This document shows, one piece after another, positions 17,222-23,242 of a stretch of 34,295 bases of DNA; the stretch's first letter is position 1, and each line of letters begins with the position of its first letter. The notes beneath the pieces were generated by a model. The model ran no database searches, was not told where the DNA came from, and was given only the letters and a program-made list of their open reading frames with translations. The stretch comes from Opitutus sp. GAS368 (GTDB taxonomy: Bacteria > Verrucomicrobiota > Verrucomicrobiia > Opitutales > Opitutaceae), in assembly GCA_945903465.1 (NCBI GenBank), contig CAMDOF010000073.1, positions 1 through 34,295 on the forward strand, in the 5' to 3' direction. The position numbers and the translations under genes were made by a program.

Positions 17222-17403
17222 CGCCCCCACCACGCCTTTCCCCAATTGTGCGCACGTGCGCACAATTCACTCCCACGCACCGCCCACCCCTCCGCAGGAC
17301 GCCGCCCCCACCACGCCTTTCCCCCATTGTGCGCACGTGCGCACAATTCACTCCCACGCACCGCCTACCCCTCCGCAGAACGCCGCCCCACCACGCCTTT
17401 TTT
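17222..17403. repeat. 81-bp tandem repeat containing long perfect palindromes
   Basis: Two full units and a truncated third, with a period of 81 bp. Each full unit has a CCACCACGCCTTTCCCC lead, a palindrome and then CACTCCCACGCACCGCC. The palindrome in unit 1 is 24 bp (17244-17267, half-site AATTGTGCGCAC) and in unit 2 is 22 bp (17326-17347), both perfect with no spacer. The third unit has lost the palindrome (TTTTTTCGATGTGCACCCC). The units translate in frame (81 = 27 codons), but the predicted peptides look artificial. Possible roles are protein-binding sites or cruciform-forming intergenic elements. Confidence 0.85.
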
Positions 17404-18004
17404 CGATGTGCACCCCTCCGCCGCAGGGGCCGTCACCACCACGCCTGCTAGCGGTTTTGTCCCAACCCCTTGGTCTTATCGAAGTGACCCGGGAAACCCG
17501 CCGCGCGGTATCGTTCCTGAGTTCATCGAGAATCCGGGCAGCAAATCCGCTGCGCCCTCCTGCCCGCCTTGCCGAAAATCTCGCCCCTCACCACCTCGGA
17601 AGCGGAGACTCCGCGCGCGGAGACGACCGCGAAACAACAGCCTGCTCCTCACCCCAACCCACCCTCGATTTAATGTATCCGTTAATCAATTACTTCGGTG
17701 ATCGCCGTTTACCCTTTTTTGAAGCCTCGCTGATCTCAGCGCGATTATGGGTTTGTCCGCACCGCCCTACGAACGACTCGGCTGACGCGATCTCCCAGCC
17801 GCACAAAGTTCTCGATTTTAAAAGCCCGCCCCGTGCAGATCGCAGCCATCAGATCGGCCGAGCCCATCGAGTTCGCCCCCGGTGACGCACCAACCACGTC
17901 GTGCGAACTCGCCGGCCGCAATCGAAAGCGACGCGCCCAAAATCCATCCGGCTCGAGGCCCCGCGACCCACTCAAAAAAAGCCGCGGGCCAGACCGCCGT
18001 CACC

Positions 18005-18184
18005 ACCGCGTTTTGTCACCCAAGAGGTTACCAGTGAGCCAGGCGGCCGCATTCGCGATCGAGCTACCCGTCACCACCGCGTTTTATCACCCAATAGGTT
18101 ACCAGTGAGCCAGGTCGATGACGCATTGAAAGGCTTTGCGCGTAGACCGCGTTTTGTCGCCCAATCGGTTACCAGTGAGCCTGG
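18005..18184. repeat. Three 39-bp direct repeats, 70-71 bp apart
   Basis: Copies at 18005-18043, 18076-18114 and 18146-18184 share ACCGCGTTTT, then a variable TCRCCCAA segment, then GGTTACCAGTGAGCC. They differ by a few substitutions, and similarity between copies 1 and 2 extends a further 8 bp or so to the left (CCGTCACC). The inner part, CCCAAT-C-GGTTAC, is the same motif as in the inverted repeats at 18599-18857. The array lies just past the stop of the small HTH gene. Confidence 0.85.
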
Positions 18185-18208
18185 CGGCCCCGTCGGGCGG
18201 GCGAAAAT

Positions 18209-18514
18209 TTAAATTGCCGGATCGCGGCCGGCGCGAGTTTCGGCGATCCAATGGAGCATCCGCAGGGTCAGCTCGGCGTCGGGCAGACGCGATTTTTCGT
18301 TGAGGAAGTTATTCAGCCGCTGGCGAGGGATCCCGAGGTAACGGGCCAGGCGTGTCTTGGCGCCAAAGGCCTTGAGTTCTCGGCGGAGCAATCCGCTGCA
18401 GACATTCCACATCGGTGACTCGGGGCCCGGGCGGCGCGTGGTGTAGGCGGCCTTACGCCGCGGACGCAAAGCGGTGTGCGCGCGTTGCCAGCCCAGCGCG
18501 GCGGCATCGCCCAA
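18209..18514 (-). CDS. Small helix-turn-helix DNA-binding protein
   Basis: Up to 101 aa. The C-terminal two thirds form a compact helical domain: LLRRELKAFGAKTRLARYLG, then IPRQRLNNFLNEKSRLPDAE, then LTLRMLHWIAETRAG. This is the pattern of a lambda-repressor/Xre-like helix-turn-helix (TRLARYLGIPRQRLNNFL). The N-terminal part is basic and probably unstructured; an internal ATG at 18412 would give a 67-aa version containing the full HTH. No partner gene is adjacent. Its most striking context is the array of GTAACC/GGTTAC motifs on both sides, which could be its binding sites (inference). Its regulatory target is unknown. Confidence 0.6.
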   Translation of the reverse strand: MGDAAALGWQRAHTALRPRRKAAYTTRRPGPESPMWNVCSGLLRRELKAFGAKTRLARYLGIPRQRLNNFLNEKSRLPDAELTLRMLHWIAETRAGRDPAI

Positions 18515-19351
18515 CGCGCTGCTGATATCGAGTCAGAGTTTGATCCGGGGATGAGTTGGGATCTCACCCATAACCGGCGGGCCGCGAACCTCCCGACTGT
18601 AACCTATTGGGTTACAAAAAAAACGCCTCCCGCTCACCGCCCGCCCTCATCCCAAGTCCCGCCTTCGTGTAACCGATTGGGTTACTCTGCGCGGCCCCGA
18701 AATTTCCCGCCCGGATATTCCTGATTCCTCCGCGGTGCTTTCGTTAACCGGCGGGCCGCGAACCTCCCGACTGTAACCGATTGGGTTACAAAAAAACGCC
18801 TCCCGCTCACCGCCCGCCCTCATCCCAAGTCCCGCCTTCGTGTAACCGATTGGGTTAGCGACACCGTTCCGCGAGGTTCGCAAACACGTGGTCGGGTTTT
18901 TCAGTTGCATGCAGGCGGCTAGCGCTGCCGAGTGAACGATCAAGCGTGTAATCGAAATCTATTGTCATGCTGCCGTCATGCGGGGACGTAACAATGCGGG
19001 ACGTGAAAGGAACTATCGGAGCAAAGCGGAGGTGGTGACGACGGCGGAGCCCGGCGAAGGTATGCGAAGACGTCTGCGCCGCGGAGCCGACGGCGAACAG
19101 ATCACGGCCCGTTTCGGAGGTCGTGTCCGAAGAAACAGCGGCGTGACGGACGAGCCGCGTCGTGGGCTCTCGCCGCGATCGCGGTGGGTCACACGACGTC
19201 AAACCTTGGGGAGGTCGGCGTGCTGTTCGAAATGTCGTCGAGGGCCAGGGTGAGATTTTTCGCCAACTGGCTGGTGAAATCTGCGTTCTTTGGGCTCATG
19301 TTCCGCGCAACCGAGTCCGACTTGTTCCGATAGAAAAGGAGGACCCACCGT
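18515..19351. other. Gene-poor region with 174-bp-spaced duplicated repeat
   Basis: The first 350 bp hold the duplicated element with four inverted repeats, listed separately. From about 18860 to 19351 I see no gene. The open frames there have no recognisable domains. Short AT-richer patches occur around 18950-18970, but no promoter could be assigned. Confidence 0.5.
18571..18857. repeat. Duplicated ~113-bp element with GTAACC-N5-GGTTAC inverted repeats
   Basis: Copy 1 (18571 to about 18685) and copy 2 (18745-18857) are nearly identical and 174 bp apart. Each begins TAACCGGCGGGCCGCGAACC, and each carries two 17-bp inverted repeats with arms GTAACC/GGTTAC and loop GATTG or TATTG (18599-18615 and 18669-18685; 18773-18789 and 18842-18858, the last ending GGTTAG). 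A run of 7-8 A follows the first inverted repeat in each copy. The same core occurs in three degenerate copies at 18005-18184. Candidate roles are operators for the adjacent HTH protein or a REP-like mobile repeat. Confidence 0.85.
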
Positions 19352-19624
19352 TCATTCAGGTTCGAGGAAGGTGGGTGTGCGGCCGCAGGTTGCGGGAGAT
19401 GCGGGATGCCCGGGTGCCGACAGAAAAACAGGAGCCGGCGCGCGCCGCCGCCGGTCGTCGCGTAGACTTTGTGAAGCGACGATCTTGGGGGGAAGTCCGG
19501 GAGAACTGATCCCTATCGCCAATTCAGGCTTCTCCTTGAGCTTCGCGAAAAGCTTCCGCGCCTCGTCGGAAATCTGTCCGCCCAACTCCTTTCCCCTGAT
19601 GGCGTGCGGGACGATGATGTCCAT
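19352..19624 (-). CDS. Small ORF overlapping HTH gene, function unknown
   Basis: 90 codons starting at ATG 19624, which overlaps the stop of the upstream HTH gene by 4 nt (ATGA), so translational coupling is likely. The first half (HAIRGKELGGQISDEARKLF then AKLKEKPELAIG) reads like a real, charged helical protein. The second half is Arg/Pro-rich and looks like unselected sequence, so the gene may be truncated or frameshifted. The position after a small HTH gene recalls toxin-antitoxin operons, but no toxin family is recognised. Confidence 0.45.
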   Translation of the reverse strand: MDIIVPHAIRGKELGGQISDEARKLFAKLKEKPELAIGISSPGLPPKIVASQSLRDDRRRRAPAPVFLSAPGHPASPATCGRTPTFLEPE

Positions 19625-19980
19625 CAGCGCGCTCGCAGGCGATCAAGAGCCTCGCCCAGGTCCCGCATGAGAGGGACGGCTTCGGCGGGCGCCTCCACGC
19701 GTTCAATTCTCTCGATGGATGGTTCGAGGGAAAGACGGACTTGGTAACCGAGGCTGCGCGCAGTCCGCACGATGGTGTAAAGGGTGATCGAGGTGTTGCT
19801 CGCGTCGAGCACTCTCCGGATCGCCGTGCGACTGGTGCCGGTTTCGCGGGCGAGAGACGCCAGGGTGACTCCCCGCTGCTTCAACCGGGAGCGGAGCGTC
19901 CGGGAGATGGTTCGCTTGATCGCAAAAACGTCTTTGGCCGATGGATCTCGGATTGTTCGCATCGCCGCGAGGTGGACCAT
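19624..19980 (-). CDS. Xre-like helix-turn-helix regulator or antitoxin-like protein
   Basis: 118 aa from ATG 19980 (an in-frame ATG at 19962 is an alternative). The HTH is clear: LKQRGVTLASLARETGTSRT, then AIRRVLDASNTSITLYTIVR, followed by ARSLGYQVRLSLEPS. This is the layout of HigA-type antitoxins and small Xre regulators (helix 2-turn-helix 3, then a segment ending in a beta strand). The stop overlaps the start of the following 90-codon ORF. It may regulate its own two-gene unit. No intact toxin is visible, so its status as a toxin-antitoxin system is unproven. Confidence 0.7.
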   Translation of the reverse strand: MVHLAAMRTIRDPSAKDVFAIKRTISRTLRSRLKQRGVTLASLARETGTSRTAIRRVLDASNTSITLYTIVRTARSLGYQVRLSLEPSIERIERVEAPAEAVPLMRDLGEALDRLRAR

Positions 19981-20588
19981 AAATGAACCACGTCAAGGCC
20001 GCTGTGTGGAGAAACGTAGTTGGAATTGTTGTCGCAGCAGCGGCTCGGGTTTGCTGATAAAGTGAGGCGGCGACTCACGGCCTTTGGTGCTCCGAGATTG
20101 CGCGCGGTGGCAGCCCATCGGTTGCTGGTGTCGGTCTGAACCTTCAACCACGCGGCGACGGCAACTTTCCAATCCGCTGATTTCGTCGCATCGCGGGGCC
20201 AGTCGGAAAGTCGCGCCGGGGAATTCGAGGTGTAGCTCGCGGGCTATAACGGGAACTCCGATCTCGGCCACCCGTCGATGCGACACCGCCATGATCCCGA
20301 AATTGGAGATACGTCGTGAAGCTTCCGCCAGCTTGCCGAAGCTACACGAAACGACGGCGAAAAGATGCGGCGAAATCGCCGGCGTCCTGGAGCAGGCAAA
20401 GGCGAATCTCGCGCCCGGAAACGACGTCGAAAAGACGCCCCGCTCCCACCGTCTTCACGATCGAATAGTCATATCCGTTTTTTGGATATAAAAATAATCG
20501 CCACTTTTCTCCCTTATGGCCAGGTCAGCATCCTCCGGCAGTTCGCCGCACCGTTGCTCGGCGGTTACGCGTTCCGCCGGGCATCGGC
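19981..20588. other. Intergenic region with transposase remnant
   Basis: The left part contains the transposase-like fragment listed separately. From 20244 to 20588 I see no gene. It includes an AT-rich hairpin at 20471-20489 (ATATCC/GGATAT arms, T-rich loop) downstream of the symporter gene, but no T-run follows on the minus strand, so it is not a convincing terminator. Confidence 0.5.
20040..20243 (-). pseudogene. C-terminal remnant of REP-associated (IS200-like) transposase
   Basis: The minus strand after a stop near 20246 reads SDWPRDATKSADWKVAVAAW, then LKVQTDTSNRWAATARNLGA and PKAVSRRLTLSANPSR. The pattern (W-K-V-A-x-A-x-W-L-K, then T-x-x-x-N-x-W-A-A, L-G-A, V-S-R) resembles the C-terminal helix-turn-helix tail of the REP-associated tyrosine transposase-like proteins that are common in Verrucomicrobiota. 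There is no start codon or catalytic His/Tyr part; upstream sequence in the frame is stopped. It would be a decayed fragment. The assignment rests on remembered family pattern only. Confidence 0.45.
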
Positions 20589-21818
20589 TTAACGCGACAA
20601 GGCTACATCGACCTCTGTGGTCGTTGGAAAAACCACCCCCTCCCAGCGCGCCACGACGACGGGAGCGGCGCAGTGGCCGATCACATTGACACTCGTCCGA
20701 ATGGGATCGATCAGCGCGTCAATGCCCAGGAGCAAACCCAGCCCCTCCAACGGTAAGCCAAAACTTGGAAACAACGCCGTCAGTACGACAAAATTGGCGC
20801 GGGGGATTCCGGCCACCCCTTTGCTCGTGAGTTTGAGCGTCAGCAAAATCAAGAGCTGCTGATCAAAGGTCAGCGGAACGTTCGCGGCCTGCGCGACGAA
20901 GAGCGTGGCCAGTCCCAAGAAAAGCGTGCTGCCGCAGAGGTTAAGGCTGAGGCTGAGCGGCGCGACCACCCCCAAAATTCGATTGGGCACGCCGAAGCGC
21001 TCCATGTTCGCCAGCGTCTGGGGCAGTGCCGCCGCACTCGACGTGGTCGCGAACGCGATGAGAAAGGGCTCGCGCGCGAAATGGACAAAACGCCGCAGCG
21101 GCACGCGAAACGCGACGAGCGACCCGCCGAGCACCGCGAGCAGGAAAAGGAGCTCGGCACCCCAGGCCGCCGCGAACAGGCGGGCCAAGCCGGTCAGCAC
21201 GTCCACCCCTCCCGAAGCCACCGTACCGGCCATGGCGGCGAACACCGCCGCTGGCGCCAGATACATGATGAAGTTCGTAAAACGAAACGCGATCGTCACC
21301 AAGGCATCCGCCAGTTCGAGCACAGGACGAGCTTTCTCTCCGACAGATAAACACGCGATGCCGAAGAGAAAACAGAAGACGACAATCTGGAGGACATCGC
21401 CCCGCGCCATCGCATCCACGATGCTGGTCGGAAATGCATTCACGAGTACGTCCATGAACGACATCGCCTGGACGGGCACCGTCGCCTTCGCCACCAGCGC
21501 GATGCCCTCACCGGGTCGAAAGCCCAAGGCCGCCAACCAGCCGAACAACAGCGCCAGCGTCGTGGCGACCTCGAAATAGAGCAACGCCTTCCACCCCAGC
21601 CGCCCGAGGTGCTGCATGCCACCCACGCTACCGACCGCGCGCACCAACACCCCAAAGAGCACCGGCGCAATGATCGCTCGAATCAGCCGCAGGAAAATGT
21701 CGCTGATGAACTTCAGATGCGGCGCGAACCCGGGTGCGGCCAAGCCGAAGGCGATTCCGCCCACCGCTGCGACCAGCATCCATTGAGCGAGCGAGATACG
21801 ACGGAGTGAGCAGGACAT
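20589..21818 (-). CDS. Dicarboxylate/amino acid:cation symporter (DAACS family)
   Basis: A 409-aa inner-membrane protein with about eight hydrophobic helices and two re-entrant regions. Family hallmarks are LIRAIIAPVLFGVLVRAVGS near the start, the serine-rich hairpin AFATTSSAAALPQTLANMER, the PLSLSLNLCGSTLF segment, and the late GIDALIDPIRTSVNVIGHCA (the substrate and cation-binding D-x-x-x-D-x-x-R-T-x-x-N-V motif). Length and order fit GltP/DctA-type carriers that take up glutamate, aspartate or C4-dicarboxylates with H+ or Na+. The specificity cannot be read here. It is the last gene of the minus-strand series, 76 bp after the SGNH-like gene. Confidence 0.93.
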   Translation of the reverse strand: MSCSLRRISLAQWMLVAAVGGIAFGLAAPGFAPHLKFISDIFLRLIRAIIAPVLFGVLVRAVGSVGGMQHLGRLGWKALLYFEVATTLALLFGWLAALGFRPGEGIALVAKATVPVQAMSFMDVLVNAFPTSIVDAMARGDVLQIVVFCFLFGIACLSVGEKARPVLELADALVTIAFRFTNFIMYLAPAAVFAAMAGTVASGGVDVLTGLARLFAAAWGAELLFLLAVLGGSLVAFRVPLRRFVHFAREPFLIAFATTSSAAALPQTLANMERFGVPNRILGVVAPLSLSLNLCGSTLFLGLATLFVAQAANVPLTFDQQLLILLTLKLTSKGVAGIPRANFVVLTALFPSFGLPLEGLGLLLGIDALIDPIRTSVNVIGHCAAPVVVARWEGVVFPTTTEVDVALSR

Positions 21819-21894
21819 TATTGGAGGATTTCGCTAAGTGGCAGTTTTCAGGAAAAAGCGGAGGTAATAAAAATTCATCGGCTGGCGGGACCCT

Positions 21895-22905
21895 CTACCT
21901 GGCGGGACCGATCGGGGTAAACGATGGCAGGCTCGTGCGGCCCTTCATCGCCATCAGCTCGTCGTAGGCGACCCGCTGGAGCGCGACAGCTTGGGCGCCG
22001 GAGAGGCCGAGTTCAAACCCGGCGCGTTCGCCTTTGCCGAGCGAGCGCGGATCGAGTCCGGTGAGATCGCCGAAAACCATCAGCGCTTCGAGATAATAGC
22101 CGTAGGTGCTGCCGTGGTGATGGTCGTAGCCCCAGAGGCTCACCTTGCCGAAATCAATTCCGTCATAGGGATTGGCGTCGGCCACACCGACCTCGAACGC
22201 ACGGTTCCACGCCTCGCCCACCGGGATCACGCCGCGAATCTGCGGGCGGCCGGCGGCGGCGCGGTCGTAGGCCGCGCGCACGTCCTTCGCCATCTGCTCG
22301 ATCGGCTTGCCGTGCCAGTGCCCCGTCTCCGGGTAGACCAAGTCTGCGCGGGACCACGTGGCGATCATGCGAATATCGACCTTGGGATTTTTGGTCTGTA
22401 GCAGGTCCGCGATCTGGTGGGCCGCCCGAATGAGCACGGTCGCGTCGCCCGGCTGGGCGCGGTTCAGCGCACTAAAACTCTGCATCACCACGCGGTCCCA
22501 CGACCGCCCGATGAGGTCGGCCTTCTTCTCAAAGTGAAAATCGAAACCCATGCCGCTCACGAGTTCGTGGTTCACCGCGAATTCCAAGCCAGCTTGATTG
22601 GCGAGCAACTTGAACACGGCCGGCACGCCACCGAATCCTGTGCCGTTCAGGTCGGTCACGGTGTTGGCCCGATAGTAACGCAGCGGAGAACCCGAACCGA
22701 AGAGGTAGCTGTTGCCGATGAACAGCACGTTGCCCCTCGGCTGGAGGACCGAGGCAGGCCTCGCGGCCGGCGCGGCCGGCGGCGGCGCGGCCGCTTGCGC
22801 GTGCACCTGCGCCAGGAGCGGCGAGCCGATGAGGAGCCCGCCCAGCACCCGGCAGGCCTGGCGCAAGTGGGTCCGCAAAAAAAATGGGTACAATGTTCTG
22901 ATCAT
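21895..22905 (-). CDS. Exported SGNH/GDSL-like hydrolase
   Basis: 336 aa. The N-terminus is basic, then hydrophobic (GGLLIGSPLLAQVHAQAAAP), consistent with export. After an Ala/Pro-rich spacer, NVLFIGNSYLFGSGSP matches block I of SGNH-type hydrolases with GNS in place of GDS (Ser nucleophile). DRVVMQSFSALNRAQPGD could carry a further block, and SLWGYDHHHGSTYGYYLEAL looks like the C-terminal D-x-x-H block. Such enzymes deacylate or deacetylate esters, often on glycans. The activity is inferred, and the fit outside the two end blocks is not certain. It lies 337 bp after the TonB receptor gene, separated by a repeat-containing gap. Confidence 0.7.
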   Translation of the reverse strand: MIRTLYPFFLRTHLRQACRVLGGLLIGSPLLAQVHAQAAAPPPAAPAARPASVLQPRGNVLFIGNSYLFGSGSPLRYYRANTVTDLNGTGFGGVPAVFKLLANQAGLEFAVNHELVSGMGFDFHFEKKADLIGRSWDRVVMQSFSALNRAQPGDATVLIRAAHQIADLLQTKNPKVDIRMIATWSRADLVYPETGHWHGKPIEQMAKDVRAAYDRAAAGRPQIRGVIPVGEAWNRAFEVGVADANPYDGIDFGKVSLWGYDHHHGSTYGYYLEALMVFGDLTGLDPRSLGKGERAGFELGLSGAQAVALQRVAYDELMAMKGRTSLPSFTPIGPAR

Positions 22906-23242
22906 GGCACTGGAGAAAGTCGGAACCCATGGGGAAGATTCAGTGGCGCACGACCATCGCTGGCGCGGCCCTCCGCGCCGCCCACCGGGATGGCCAGGCC
23001 CGGTGCTTTCCGACTCGGGTGGTGGCGGGCCCCATCACCCACCGGCTGCGCTCGATTTGTCCGGCCACAATTCGCGACGACGTGACTCGGGTGGTGGCGG
23101 GCCCCATCACCCACCGGCCGCGCTCGGGGGTTCTGGCGACAATCGATCTTCATCGAATTATTCATTTCGCTGGTTAGCAGGTCGGGCCTCCGGCGAAGAC
23201 TGAAATCCAGTCGACCGGCGTGGCCGCAGAGCGCCGTCCTCA
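22906..23242. repeat. Intergenic gap with two 43-bp direct repeats
   Basis: Copies at 23012-23054 and 23084-23126 (period 72 bp) share GACTCGGGTGGTGGCGGGCC, then CCATCACCCACCGGC and GCGCTCG. Each can fold as an imperfect hairpin (GGGTGGTG against CATCACCC around GGGCCC). They sit between the TonB receptor stop and the SGNH gene start and could form RNA structures in the polycistronic message. No gene is seen in this gap. Confidence 0.8.

Larger units (their letters stand above)
17057..18208. other. Gene-poor repeat region (about 1.15 kb)
   Basis: No convincing gene. Long open frames here (for example plus 16878-17885) have Pro/Arg/His-rich, repeat-driven translations with no recognisable domain. 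The stretch contains an 81-bp tandem repeat with long perfect palindromes (about 17222-17400) and three 39-bp repeats (18005-18184), both listed separately. The part between 17400 and 18000 shows nothing I can name. Confidence 0.55.

Noticed and set aside
16878..17885. 335-codon plus-strand open frame
   Set aside because: It overlaps the metallopeptidase end and then follows the 81-bp repeat. The translation is Pro/His/Arg-rich with no domain, and openness is due to C-rich composition.
18005..18184. Three ~39-bp repeats with ~31-32-bp gaps resembling a minimal CRISPR array
   Set aside because: The repeats differ from each other at several positions, similarity extends into a gap, the core matches inverted repeats elsewhere nearby, and there are no cas genes.
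18855..19202. 115-codon minus-strand frame
   Set aside because: No domain is recognised, the start overlaps no signal, and it runs into the repeat element. Treated as chance.
20471..20489. AT-rich hairpin downstream of the symporter as a terminator
   Set aside because: The stem is only six base pairs and no T-run follows on the minus strand.
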